In this document: piece after piece, positions 11,001-22,541 of the stretch
How positions within the stretch are numbered: the stretch's first letter is position 1
Layout: each line of letters begins with the position of its first letter
The notes under the pieces: model-generated
Databases searched by the model: none
What the model was told of the DNA's origin: nothing
What the model saw: the letters and a program-made list of their open reading frames with translations, nothing else
Source of the DNA: Isoetes taiwanensis
Lineage: Eukaryota; Streptophyta; Lycopodiopsida; Isoetales; Isoetaceae
Reading direction: 5' to 3'
DNA: 64,000 bases
NCBI GenBank assembly: GCA_021234155.1
Contig: JAJEKV010000021.1
Span: 15,513,563-15,577,562 of the forward strand
Position numbers and translations under genes: made by a program

Positions 11001-11024
11001 AGACACCCTAGCTTTCTTTTACCC
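11001..11024 (-). repeat. Right TIR of DNA transposon copy 1
   Basis: Exact reverse complement of 1999-2022, ending CTTTCTTTTACCC. It is followed by ATAG, the same four bases that precede the left TIR. Confidence 0.85.
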
Positions 11025-11029
11025 ATAGT

Positions 11030-14000
11030 ACAATGGCCTCGCCCAATATAGACACTCTGGATCGATTCTCGCCGACTTCGGAAGGAGGCCTGATTTGCAG
11101 GAATGTTGGCGTGCTCTTGAAATGCTCTAGAATCACGCCGACGCTGACACGGGCGGTGACGGGGTCATCACTTGTCCGAAAGGGCGCTGTTGACGGACGC
11201 AGCTTTGACCGCGGGTTCTCACGCTTGGTCTTCTCCGAGCCTTAGATGGTCAACCCATGCCTGCCCGGTGGATCCTTGAGCTTGATCTGGTCCGGCCGTG
11301 ATGCATGAATAGTCCCTGGCAGAGGCACGACTAACACTCCCCACCAAATGACACTCACCCAAGAAAAGGAGGAAGTGCTTCAAGGTGGGAAACCAAAGCA
11401 CGGAAAGTGATCCTCACGGAATGAGGCCCGGCGCCATTATGGTAATGAGCAATGAGGTCCCCGGCGGTTTGAAGAGCCGCCCGGTGTTGAGCCCTAGGGC
11501 GTGATGGGCCTCAATGAGGAAGTGAGAGCGCACCATGTCTTCCGTGGCAGCATGGGCAGTCAAGGAACAAACCGGCACTCCATGAGAAGGCAAGTTTGAA
11601 GACCGAAGGCACCGACACCGCATTTGATTGCAAAGGAAAGATTGACGCCGCCTATTTAAAGAGCTGCCAGATGCATTTGAGAGCAAAGACGTAAAACCCG
11701 CTTTGACGGCAATCAAGGATCCGGTGGAGGTGGCGGCATTCGCAAGAAGGTGTCAAGACCATGAAGAGCATCAGCCAAAGCTTTTGCCGCCCACGCCATT
11801 ACCGATGTAAATCCAATTTTCGGTGTCCAAAGTGGCATTATCCTCCCAATTGGAGCGCCTCGACAAATCTGGGATCCCACCGAGATCCGTGGAAATCGGC
11901 TGAGAGTCTCCACCTGTGGCCATCCATGACCTTCGGCCCAAAAGGGAAGACGCCAATCGAAGAAAGGAACCGGGCGGGGGGGCTCCTAAGGAAGCATATG
12001 GAGAGGGAATCATGCCCGGTGCGTGGGTTGCGCAGAGCCATGTCCCCAATGTTTGAACAAGATTGTGATCAAGAGCACGACACCGGGTCCCATTCTCAAG
12101 TAGAGAGTAATTGATAGATGGAGGATTGACCCAACCCGTGGGAATGGTCTTGCTTTCCGAAGGCCACGGAGTTGATTGTAGCCTCCCGTCGCATATAAAC
12201 TGAGCAAACTCAAGATCATCGTGGTCGCCCGATTTTTGTTTACCTGTTCCAACGCTTCAACACGCCCACGAGGTAAGTCTTTGAGCCAATTCGTGGCATG
12301 CACTCTTGTTCAAAAAGTCCGAGACCGAAAGCAGATCCTCAAATATTTGTTGGTTGGTGATAACAACCAAGCAAAGATTTGAGTTGCCTTGAAAACACAA
12401 TGGGCCTCATCCCGAATTTATCCCGAGATCCGCCGTAGAAGTCATGAAAGACATAAGCCATGGGTCAACAACTCTGAAGATGACTAATTCGTGATCTTCA
12501 ACCGCGAGCTGATCAAAAACTAAGAGGGCACAAAATAAACCCTTGTCTTCTATAGAAAGATCCGCCGATCCGGCGGAAGTCCATACTTTTGAGTGGTCGT
12601 TGATGAACATTGCCATTGGCCGACATACCATTTCAAAAAGAAAGAGGTGCCGCCGGGCCACCACATAGTCAAGATAGCCGGAAGGAGTAGAGAAGTCCAC
12701 CGGGATGTTGGTGGCAATGTCAAGATATCCCTCCCCGTTTGGTTTGGGCCTCCTCGCCAGATTGAACCGCCATCGAGCTGATGTTCAAGGTCACGGATCC
12801 GATGCTCTTTTTCTAACAAAAGCGGGACCGATCACGGACCCGCTACCGTGAATCGTGGCATGTGAAGAGGATTGCCCCGAGTATGGAGGCGGCGTGGCAA
12901 TCTCCGGCCATCGATGACCTTTTGTTTCGAGCCTCCAAAAGCCGAAATCGAGGGACGTTAACCGATTGGTGAGTGTGGAAAGCCGAAGCTTCAAGGGAGG
13001 TGAGTCGAGCTTCGCCGGTGAGATTTTGAACTTGAGTGTTTGAATTGTCACAAAGCTCGAGTATAAGGTGTCTAGCTTAGCAATGTGTTTCTCCTTGTCA
13101 CTCGTCGAAGGGTATCTTTGGACTTGTGCCGCTCCAATAAGTCCCGAATTTCAGTTTGGGAGTCAACCTTTGCGATCTGTAAGTAGGTCTGATCCCGAAA
13201 GCACCGGTGAGATCTATAATGGCCTGTAATAGAGCCAGCGGCTTTTCTTGAAGTTGGGCTTCCGTGGTTTGAACATGGGCGTGGGCAGGCGTGAAGGTCT
13301 CTGGAACAAAGATCGGAAGCCTCCGTGGACGCTGAACACCACCATGAGAGCCTCCCGATGCATGGAGCTGCATGGCACCGCTTGAACATCTTGCTGGAAT
13401 TTGTGCAGAGGCTGCCGAGGATGGGGAGGCGCAGGGCCCCGTTGTTGCCTTGTCCGAGATTGTTGAGAGGCATGACGGAATTGGAAGGCGTGGCCTCAGG
13501 GAAGAAGAGGAGACAGTGACATGCGTGTGGTCCGATGTTGAACAGACGAGGGAGGTTTAAAGGGAAGGTACAGCCTTTGTTGAGTTTGACGCCGGGAATG
13601 CAGAGCTACCGAAAGGGAGGTATGGGAAGTGGAAGGGCTCTCAAGAACCGGAAGATAATGACGCAATGAGGGCCCAAGATGGCCACCTACCGAAATTTCT
13701 CGAGACAGAGGAGGGGTAGCCCGAATGCGCCTACTTTTTGAAGAAGACGGTAGAATAAAAGCCGAGGCCAATCGACATGCAGAGTGGAGTGAATGGCAAG
13801 ATGACCATATTATAAAACGGGCTTATTGAGGTGGGTGTTCTTAATGGAATACCCAAGGAACTTGCGCCACGTAAACTTAACAAAGGTCTCATGGGGTTTG
13901 GCAATATTTGTGAGGCGAAGGCCGGTTGGCTTGATAAGGAATAGCGCCAAACCGAAAGTGGACGCCCATGTCCCGTGAAAGCAGCCCAAGAGACGTAAGG

Positions 14001-14620
14001 TTTTGCAAAGGGATGTGGAATACCTCGTAAATCAAATGCCGAGTAAGTAAAATGGTGGTGCCACCACCACCGTGAGCAAATCCTTCCGGCCGTTGACGAT
14101 GTGTGCTATGAACCGCCGCAATTGCGCTGATTTGGGGCCGGAGCTCCATTTGGGAAAATTCGGTGAAAGCTTGTGGCGTGCTCAAGAACTTCCCGACTCA
14201 GACCAACAAGGGCCTCTCGAAGGTGGGCGCCGAAAGACATGCACTCCAAAAGAGTCGCATCCCTTGGAGCGTAAGCTTGTAGTGTAGAAAGTTTGGGGCA
14301 GCCATGGTGAAAAGCGCCTAAGGAACTGCTTGAAGAAGGCGGAGAGCAGAGAACAAAAGACGGCGGCGCAGAGAGACGAAAAAGGTTTAGGGCGCAAAGG
14401 TGGGCTAAGGGGCATGATAAGGACGGCCGCAACCGCTGATGGTGCCAGTGTCGAAAGATGCCAAGGAGGCGATTTGAGAGGCAAAATTTGGCTAAGTCCC
14501 CAAACAACAATTGGAGAAGGAATGAACGGTAGGAGATGAGACGGAGAGAATGATGGGATGTGACAGTGGGCAAAGGACACACATTAATGTCCGACCAGTG
14601 AAAAAGAAGAAATGGCATTC
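11030..14620 (-). other. Unclassified GC-richer, frame-broken coding-like region
   Basis: Short minus-strand frames include coiled-coil-like pieces (LEKEHRIRDLEHQLDG near 12800, SQTEIRDLLERHKSKDTL near 13130) and a globular-looking piece ending VVDPWLMSFMTSTADLGI (12700-12407). KGHRWPEIATPP (about 12900) and MDGHRWRLSADF (about 11900) recur in related form, hinting at an internal duplication. I do not recognise the protein. It could be the gag part of an LTR element, such as Z on the same strand, but no zinc knuckle or LTR was found. CTG and CAG are scarce here, so frames are unreliable. Confidence 0.35.
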
Positions 14621-14778
14621 AATCGCCGGCAACTCGGTGGGATATCATTAAAAGGAATGTGTCGAAGGTACCATGGCTAGATATGCGGAGAAAAGATTCT
14701 CATTTTAGAAACAGCCTTGCATTGCAAACACGCTGGCGATTTGTGTGATTGGTCCACGCCGACAAGGAGTCCCTCGGG

Positions 14779-15097
14779 CTATATAAGATGAACCGAGGAG
14801 TAAACGAAGGCATCCGATGGCGGCATGGATGGCCGCCGCCGGTTTGAACGAGGGACCGCACTATGCCCACTGAACCGCCGAGTGGATTACCCGCAAGATG
14901 AATTATTCGGACCTTCGGGCCGCCACAATCGTGGCGTGAGAATGGATTTGCCGGTGTGCGGGATGGTCAACATCCCGGCCCAAGACCAACGGGATGGAGG
15001 TGGTTCGCGACCTTCGCTGGGATCCCGAAAGCGAACCTCTACCATCTCCCTCAAGATCACCTCGCCCGAACCCGGAGTAGAGGGTTTTTTCTCTTAG
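14779..15097 (+). other. TATA-like box with short reading frame
   Basis: CTATATAAG (14779-14787) is a good TATA box. About 38 bp downstream begins a 90-codon frame (14825-15097, MDGRRRFERGTALC...) of no known family. An A/T-rich stretch with possible polyadenylation words (ATAATATAATATG) follows near 15185. This could be an LTR promoter, a small gene or chance. Confidence 0.3.
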
Positions 15098-15204
15098 GGT
15101 TTTAGTAGATAGGGCTCTGAGCCCGTTTTTGTATATAGGCGGAAATAGCTGGGCAGTGCCCGCATTTTGTAAAAATATCCACTATAATATAATATGCCGC
15201 CTTT

Positions 15205-16257
15205 CTAGTCACTTTCTGTGGTGTTTGCTTCTTGAACTGTATCTGTTTGTTGATTGTCGCTTTCTGTGTGATGAAATGTTTTGAGACGAAAACCATTAAC
15301 CAATGTAGGTAATGGAGTGCCATCTAACTCTGCCAGTTGGAAAACGCTTGGTCTAACCACTTGAACAATTTGATAAGGGCCAAGCCAACGAAACTTGAGT
15401 TTACCCGGAAAATTTTTGTACCTGGAATCATAAAGAAGAACCAAATCGCCTTCTTTGAATGTTTTTGTCTTCAGACGTTTGTCATGTAAAGATTTTTGCA
15501 ACTGTTGTCCATGAAGAACACGAATATAAGCATCCCTTCGAAGTTCATCCAACTGTTCTAATTGATAGACCCTTTCTTTGAGTGCAGCAGGTGGATTATG
15601 AGCAGTAGCCAGTTGAAAACGGAGTGTTGGAAGGATGTATTCAAACGGCATGAGAGCTTCCTGACCATAAACCAATTTAAAAGGAGTGTGACCGGTAGCA
15701 ATCTTGAAACAAGTATTGTAGGCCCAAAGAACAGTAGGAAGTTTTGTCTGCCAGTCTGTGCGGGAAGCGTCACAAATTTTCTTGAGAATGGTGACCAGAG
15801 TTTTGTTGGTGCTTTCTGCCAAACCATTACCTTGAGGATAGTAAGGTGTGCTCTTGTGATGATGTATCAGGAGATAATCCGTCAGCTCCTTGATAGTATG
15901 ATTGATGAAATGGACACCACGATCACTGACCAGCTCCGTGGGGCAGCCGAATCGCGTGATAATTTGTTGATAGAGGACCCTAGGCGTGTTTTTTGCAGTT
16001 GTTGTCCGGAAGGGCACAAGCTTCCGCCCATTTGGTAGCCGTGAGTCGGTGAGAACCGGGGATGTAATCGGCACGGGTGTGCCGCCAGGGGAGGATCTAT
16101 AGGTCCCACAAAGTCCATTCCCCATTTGCTTGAAGGGAAGTGGCGTGGCGAACGGCATCAAGGGAAGAGCGCCACGGTCAGGTGGGCGCCCCACCGGGCC
16201 GGCAAGCGCCACACGTCTTGAGGCGCGCATGGAGCATCTTTGAAGAGCGTGGGCCAA
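15205..16257 (-). pseudogene. Z integrase, 350-codon open frame
   Basis: This is the longest open part of Z. The first ~85 residues are out of frame relative to integrase and the remainder is a clear core: RVLYQQIITRFGCPTELVSD, HHHKSTPYYPQGNGLAES and WAYNTCFKIATGHTPFKLVY. It continues through a basic C-terminal domain to ESDNQQTDTVQEANTTESD and a stop. The Asp and Glu of the second and third catalytic positions are present. The first Asp (DFVGP) is reached only by a frame change near 16050. The enzyme would join element DNA to a target; this copy cannot act alone. Confidence 0.75.
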
Positions 16258-16926
16258 AATACCCAGCTAGAAGGATTTTGCGTCGCGTGGTGTCACCATG
16301 AAAATGACCACCACCTAGCCCTTGATGAGCTTCTCGAACAATATCCGAACTTCATGAGGTAGAACACGTCCAGTGGCGATGGTGTCCTTACCCTTTTGTA
16401 GAGATGTCCCGCAACCATGGTGTAGTCCACGGACCTCAGCGGAGAAATTGATGGCGGCAGGATTGTCGCCGGGTGAGAGAGCCGCCTCGCCTTCCTCGTG
16501 GAAGAGCACCCGTGAGGAGGTACCGCTGAAAATCATGGAACCAATGTGGTGTTGCCGCGACTAAAAAGAGCTGAGCATCGTGAAAGGCGCTCTGAGACTC
16601 CAGTTGAGGGATCATCCGTGGTGGATGCGTGAAAGATAATCCGGGGCGACATGAGATTTGTCAGCCTTATGAACGATTTCAAAAGGAGCAAATTCTTGGA
16701 GAAGAAGGACCCAACGAGCAATGCGGCCCGTGGGCGTGGACTTGTTGATCAAATAAAGGAGTGCTTGGTGGTCCACAAAGAACTTGATTTGACTGCCCAA
16801 AAGGTAGTGACGGAAGTTGGACACGCGTAAAATGAGACCCAAAGCTTCACGCCTGGCGGGCCGGAATAGTTGCTTCGCCAGAAATTGAGTTTTCTGGCGG
16901 CGTGGCGATTTGGTTTGTCGATCATT
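15207..16926 (-). mobile_element. Gypsy remnant Z: RNase H and integrase
   Basis: Read right to left, an RNase H part (16926-16612) has ARREALGLILRVSNFRHYLL, FFVDHQALLYLIN and KSHVAPDYLSRI. A damaged linker follows, then integrase with MDFVGPIDPP (16118), SDRGVHFINHT and YYPQGNGLAEST, giving the D-D-E triad. The C-terminal GPY/F module (FKEGDLVLLY, KFRWLGPYQIVQVV) ends near 15207 without a chromodomain. The first catalytic block is in another frame from the rest. RT would lie to the right but is cut off at the junction with element X at 16927. It is a different lineage from Y and X. Confidence 0.8.
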
Positions 16927-18548
16927 TCGACCTAAAATTTCTCTAGATGGAAAGCTTGTCAAAAAAGAGCTAATTTGGCTTTTTTAAATTTTGTAAAAAC
17001 CCTTGCAAAGGCCTTCAAATTTGGATTCTTGGGATGCGTGCCATAAAAATAAAACAAAAAAACCTATTCTAGCCTATCTACCCTATCTATTTCCACATCA
17101 TTTCCACATCCCCCCATTCTCATTTCCATCTCATTTCCACGCGGCGTGGGGCGGGGGGGCGGACACGGGCTGGTAGTCCCCTCTGCGTGGCACGCAAAGT
17201 TATTAGACACGTCAGCATTATTCCTTATATACAGAAGCTGCCAAAACCTTTTCGGCCTGTGGGATATATAACAGTTAAGAATTTTTTCGACGAACCCTAA
17301 AAAAATAGGGGAAATCGCTAAATCCAATTCAGTGCCTAAATCTGATTGAAGCCCGCCCAAATTTCACCGAAATTACCTCCTAACCTTTTCCGAGACCTTG
17401 GGATCCTCCGTCGGGCACTTGATCCGAAGAATTGCTCAAATTTGGCCTTAAATCACTCGACCGAGCTAGTTTGTGGGCAGAACGGTTCTTAAACTAGCAA
17501 TGCAGATCAAATCGACACGTCCCCTCAGAGATAGACCTCTGTGATCTTGGCGCATTGAATATTTTGATATTATCTTGCTCTACTACTGCTTTCGATTTTG
17601 CTCGCTCGCCTTCGAAATTGAAGATCCGACCCGGTGTGACTGCTCGACATTGAGGCACTTCAACTACAACTCAAATAATCATTTCATTTTGCTTCATTGG
17701 TAGTTTTGAGGCTCTCTAGAGGCTCGAGCGACCTACGGAATTTGCTCTCAAGCACTATTATTTTTTAAACTTTGGTAATACCACCTGACACTATCAAATT
17801 TTCTGTATCACATTGCTATAATGCATAGTCTTTGCCTGGAAAATTATTGTCATCATTGTTCATTCATCTTTTGTAACTCTGCATTGTTTTTTTAAAGCTT
17901 AAAACTAAATACAAAGCCAAAAATATTTATTCCAAGTTATGTCCTCTTCAGGTAGTTGCATTTCATCTTTGTAAAGATCTTAGAAGTCTATATATTCAGA
18001 AAAAACATATAAAAAGACTTTTCTTCATAACTGTTACAGAGTTTGTTTTCTTTATATAATTTTGGCTACTTACAGAGAAACTAAATCATCCTTTTGCTAT
18101 TTAAACCTTATGCACGTGATCCATAGGCTATTCTGAAGCTGTCTGCACAGATCCCAACCCAAAATTCCTTATCGAACTCCATCTGCAAATTTTGGCTCTC
18201 TGTTTTGGCACTGGCCAACTTTTTGACCTGACTTTGACCTCGATTTTCGTGACCTTCCTTTATTCAAATCAAGCCAAATTTTCACCAAATGTTTCCTCTG
18301 TTTGTTGACCATCTATACCATCAATCAGATCTCAAAAATCTCATAGGGTTTGTCTGCAAGATCAGATTTTACTCTGACAGTTTTTTCAGTTTCAGGGACT
18401 TTAGTGATTTTGAGAAAACCAGCACTTCAAAATCAATTTTCTTGTTTCATATGGTAAGGATTGATCACCCTAAGTGATCTGGAGGTTCTAACCACTTTGT
18501 TTGAGCTTCCTTTGAGGTTAGACTAATGTTCCAGGTTTTAGGCTAACA
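16927..18548 (+). repeat. X1 5' LTR, truncated
   Basis: It matches 27426-29052 from TCGACCTAAAATTTCTCTAG to the terminal GCTAACA. The missing ~837 bp equal the part of the 3' LTR at 26589-27425. A TATA-like GGGATATATAACAG lies at 17263. Confidence 0.9.
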
Positions 18549-18551
18549 TTT

Positions 18552-18569
18552 TGGAGGTTCTACCGAGAT
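18552..18569 (+). promoter_or_regulatory. X1 primer-binding site, tRNA-Gln type
   Basis: Three bases after the LTR, TGGAGGTTCTACCGAGAT is complementary, with one mismatch, to the 3' end of plant tRNA-Gln as I recall it (…CTCGGTGGAACCT plus CCA). Most plant LTR elements use initiator tRNA-Met. The X2 equivalent at 36245 has a small deletion. Confidence 0.5.
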
Positions 18570-18582
18570 TTTCACCTAGAAG

Positions 18583-19769
18583 TTGAACTCCATGGCACCA
18601 AGAAAGCCTGCTGAGCCTGTTGAGCCTGCTGGACCACCTGAGGTAACAGGTCAACCAGATTTAGTAGGGGTAAGCATGAAAGTGGCTACCAGTTCCACAG
18701 CAAATGTTACAAATGTTTCTACTTTGCCTTTTCCTCCACAAGCTCCTTATCATTTTGAGCTTACTATACCTGTTTCTTCCCCTTGTTATGATTCTTCCAT
18801 GAATGCTAACCATTTTTTGAAGACTTTTGAAGAATATTATGAGGAGCATGGAAGGAAGAAAAGTACCAGGTTTGCTGAGTTTACCAAATGCATGAAAGGT
18901 GATGAGGCCAGGTCCTAGTTGGATTTTGAACTGTCAATAGACACTAATTGGGATGAATTGGAACAAAGATTTCTGTCAAGGTTTGGTAAGACTACTTCAC
19001 CCCAGGATCTTGTTTTTGAGCTTAATTCCTTTTCTATTAAATCTGGTGAAAGTGTAAAACAGTATGTGGAAAGATTTAACTCTTATTTGCTGGTGTGTAA
19101 TAGGAACCAGGTTTCCCACCCAACTTTGCATCTGGTTGCTTCCTTTATCAGAGGTTGATGTCCAGGCCTAAGATCTATAGGAAGTTATTAAAGCTTCAAA
19201 AGTTTGGTGAGCTAGATTCTATCCATAAGACATTTGTAAAGGCTGTAGATTTAGTAGAGATGCTAAGCTATTTGCCTGATGAAGAAGTCAGAGATCCATT
19301 CTACCCTCCTCATCATGATACTGAACAGGAGTTACATTATGCTAATGCTGCCCCTGTGTATACAGTTCAGAAGGAAAAGAAGAAGCCAAAAGCTGAAGAG
19401 TTAGACCCTCAGGTTTCAGAAATGAAATCTGAGATAAGTAAGGTATCTGAAGCTCTTTTAGAAGTTACCAAACAGCTCACAGAGCTAAAAAACAGTAAGA
19501 ATGCCCTTTCTTCTAACTCTACCATACCTGAATGCACAAATTGTGGTAAGCCCTATCATAGGGCTGAAAATTGCTTTGCAAGATCTTGTCCTAAATGCCA
19601 CAGAAGGGGCCATTTTGGTAAAGAATGTCCTATTTGTTCTTTTTGTAAGGAGATAGGTCATGAGGAGAAGTTCTGCAGTGTCAAGAATTTCCTTGCAAAG
19701 CAAGAAAAAGGTAAACAGGTGTCAAATGTTAGTTTTATTGAGACCTGTGCAGAAGAGCAAGAAGAATAA
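18583..19769 (+). pseudogene. X1 gag (capsid and nucleocapsid)
   Basis: ATG at 18583 opens a Pro-rich start (MAPRKPAEPVEPAGPP), then a capsid-like region with NHFLKTFEEYYEEHGRKKST, WDELEQRFLSRFG and SGESVKQYVERFNSYL. The C-terminal nucleocapsid holds three CCHC zinc knuckles: CTNCGKPYHRAENC, CPKCHRRGHFGKEC and CSFCKEIGHEEKFC (19540-19680). A TAG at 18916, where X2 has TGG, and a frameshift near 19155 break it. It would package element RNA. It ends with TAA at 19767 in the same frame as the pol start at 19776. Confidence 0.85.
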
Positions 19770-19775
19770 GATGTT

Positions 19776-21030
19776 ATGGTTGTGCAAACACGTGCTAGGC
19801 TCCCTTCAGGTAACTCTGCAAGTTCTGTTCCACCAATTGCAGCTCCTAAGGTAACATTTCAGCCAAATCCCCAGGTTGTAGCTCCTCCCCCTGCTCAAAG
19901 GTATAAACAGAAAGATTTCGAGTTTGATGAATTTGAATTGCTTATGAAAAACTCCAAGGTTACTGTAGACTTACTAACTCGATTAAGGATTGCACCATCA
20001 TACAGGGAAAAGCTTATCAAGAATACCCTAAATGTTGAAGAAATTGCTGCAGAAACTTGCAACAACATTTCTGTAGCCTTACCTGAGCACACTGCAGATC
20101 CAGGTGCTTTTACTTGTAGTGCTACTATAGGTACTTCCCATTTAGATAAGGTCTTGCTGGATGGAGGTTCTTCTTTAAATGTCATGCCTTATCATGTTAT
20201 GAAAGCACTGAATCTCAAGGTAGAAGACAACACTTCCATTGTTCTAAAGTCCTTTTCTAATGCTAAGGTAGTACCAAAGGGAGTGGTGAGGAATGTTTCT
20301 GTTAATACAGGAGGAATCATTGTCTTAGCTACATTTGTGGTTGTTGACTTTGAGAATGTTAACCATGCTAACATCTATGATTTATTATTGGGAAGAAGGT
20401 GGATGAAGACAGTAGATGCTAGGCCTATATGGTCTGAAGGCATTTGCACTATTTCAAATGGATCAAATTCCATTAAACTGGTAAACAAAACTGACCCTTC
20501 TGCTAATATTAGGTTCATAGATGTAGATATATTGCAAGAAGAGGAACTAGGAGTCTACAGTTTAGGTTTAGATGTTGATATGAGTGAAGAAGTTATCAAC
20601 TTTGCTCAAGTAGAGTTCTCTGATCCAAAAGAAAACAAGGCCTACCTTTGGTTTGATGGAGGTATGTCTAAAAAATAGGGATTGCTTCTTCTGCTGCTAT
20701 TCTAAAGGATGCAGATCTTAAGCTGATGGCTAAGGTAGGGAGAATTCATCCCAATATTTCTTCTAATGCAGCAGAGTATAGGGCCCTCATTGCAGGCCTA
20801 CAGGAAGCAAGGTTCATGAATATTTCTTATATTATTATCTATGGAGACTCACAACTTGTTTGCAAGCAGATTTTGGTAGAATACCAAACAAAGCATCAAG
20901 ATATGGAGGATCTGAACATACAAGCTCAAGAATTGCTAACTTTTTTTTATCATTGGGAGATTTATTATATTCCAAGGTCCCAAAACTTTGAGGTTGATTC
21001 TTTGTGCAGGAAGACACTCTTAGAGCATCT
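19776..21030 (+). pseudogene. X1 protease and archaeal-type RNase H
   Basis: The frame MVVQTRARLPSG starts 6 bases after the gag stop. The retropepsin-like protease has VLLDGGSSLNVMPYHV as active site (DGG instead of DTG/DSG) and YDLLLGRRWM as the C-terminal flap-side motif. A second domain has YLWFDGG, NAAEYRALIAGLQ, YGDSQLVCKQIL and NFEVDSL: the D-E-D-D set of an archaeal-type RNase H. In X1 one base is missing in an A-run at 20670, giving a stop at 20676; X2 is open there. This RNase H lies before RT. Confidence 0.8.
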
Positions 21031-21229
21031 ATCTGAGGGAGCTATCAGGGAAGATGTCCTAGATGAAGATGAGCTCTCTAAATTTCATCCTATCTTGACC
21101 ATCAACCTAGCACAAGAGGAATCACACAAAGAGCTTGAAGTGCATAAGGGAGGTATGTCCAGAACTTTGCAAATGGGAGATCTATATGATAAGGATTGCC
21201 AAGGTAAAATGGTTAAGTACTTTGAAGAT

Positions 21230-22541
21230 TGGGTGGACGTCTTTGCATGGGAATATTCAGAACTGAATGGGGTTGATAGAAGCATTTGTGAGTTTGAGAT
21301 AAAAGTTTGTGAAGATGCTAAACCTGTTATGCAGAGATTGAGAAGGATTAATTCCTCACTTTTAGATCTTATCAAGCGGGGAGTTATTCAAAATCAGGAG
21401 TCGGGTTTGATAGTTGACATTCTAACCCTTCTTGGGTTTCTTGCATTGTTCAATTCTAAAAAAAAAATGGTTCTCTAAGAATATGTGTGGATTATAGAGA
21501 TCTAAATAAAAGCTACTGTTAAAGATTGTTACCCTTTGCCTTTTTGGAAGAAATCCTTTATCGTTGGTGGCAAGTCTATGTACTCATTTTTGGATGGTTT
21601 CTCCGGTTTTAATCAGATTAGCATCAAAAGGAGGATCAATAAAGACATCCTTCATTACTCCATGGGGAACTTATGCAATGAAGAGGATGCCTTTTGGATT
21701 AATGAATGCCCCTGCTACATTTCAGAGAGCTATGGATACTGTCTTTGCAAGCATGACTCCTGAGCAATTCAGGGTTTATCTTGATGATTTATGCCTAGGT
21801 ACTGATACAAATGTTCATATTTCACAGCTAACAAGGGTATTTACATTGTCGCATTGACCGGGAGTTAATCTAAATCCAAAGAAGTGCATTTTTTTGGCAT
21901 CCAAAGGCCAGCTTCTAGGCCATGAGGTTTCTGCTCAAGGCCTTCAAGTAGCTGAAGAGAAGATCATAGCTTTAAAAAAGCTTCAAACACCCAGGACAAT
22001 TAAAGAAGTCAAGGGATTCATGGGAATGACCTCTTTCTTAAGGGTGTATGTGCCTAATTTCTCTCACCTTATTAGTCCCATCTCTAAATTGACTAGAGTA
22101 GGCCAACTTAGTAAAAGAGAAAGTAAATATAGGCCTGTTGTTTGGACTGATGAGTGTGAAAAAGCTTTTTTGCAGATCATAGAGGCTATTTGCCATTCTA
22201 CACTTTTAAAAGCTCCAGACCTTTCATTACCATTTAAAGTTTATATAACCATTACTAAAAAGGCTGCTGGAGTTGCCATTTTGCAGGATAGGCACCCCAT
22301 TGCTTTTGCAAGCAAGCAATGGTCTCAAACTGAAGAGAGGTATGCTAAGGTAGAAAGGAGTGCTGCTGCTCTCATCTTTTTGATAGAAAGACAGGGACAT
22401 CTTCTACAAAAATCCCAAGCCACTATCTACATGCAGCAGAACCCCATGCCTTTTTTGTATGGTAAGAAATTAGAAAAACCCAAGCTTCATAGATGGGCTT
22501 GTAGGCTCCAATCTTATGATTTAAAGGTAAAGGTCATTCAT
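21230..22541 (+). pseudogene. X1 reverse transcriptase and degenerate RNase H, 5' part
   Basis: The RT core includes GSLRICVDYRDLNK-like sequence (broken near 21460-21520), MPFGLMNAPATFQRAMD and the catalytic FRVYLDDLCL (about 21772). GLQVAEEKIIALKKLQTPR and the connection domain follow. The native RNase H reads VYITITKKAAGVAIL and ATIYMQQNPMPFLYG, lacking the Asp residues expected at both positions; only the Glu in VERSAAALIFLIER remains. Several frameshifts occur at 21370-21870. The LINE insertion interrupts it at 22541, and it resumes at 24567. Confidence 0.8.

Larger units (their letters stand above)
1999..11024. mobile_element. DNA transposon copy 1 (Sola-like, tentative) with cargo genes
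   Basis: A 9.0-kb unit is bounded by perfect 24-bp inverted repeats (1999-2022 and 11001-11024) that begin GGGTAAAAGAAAGCTAGGGT. The 4-bp direct repeat ATAG flanks it immediately (1995-1998 and 11025-11028). Inside are a plus-strand DDE-like transposase remnant and a convergent minus-strand block encoding an Ulp1-like protease and an FCP1-like HAD domain. The 4-bp duplication and GGG ends fit what I recall of the Sola superfamily, but that name is inference. The clean TIR suggests a fairly recent insertion, while its genes are frame-broken, partly by the CTG/CAG artefact. Confidence 0.75.

Noticed and set aside
14106-14618. 170-codon minus-strand ORF as a gene
   Set aside because: Low-complexity Ser/Leu/Pro sequence in a CTG/CAG-depleted segment; no family recognised.
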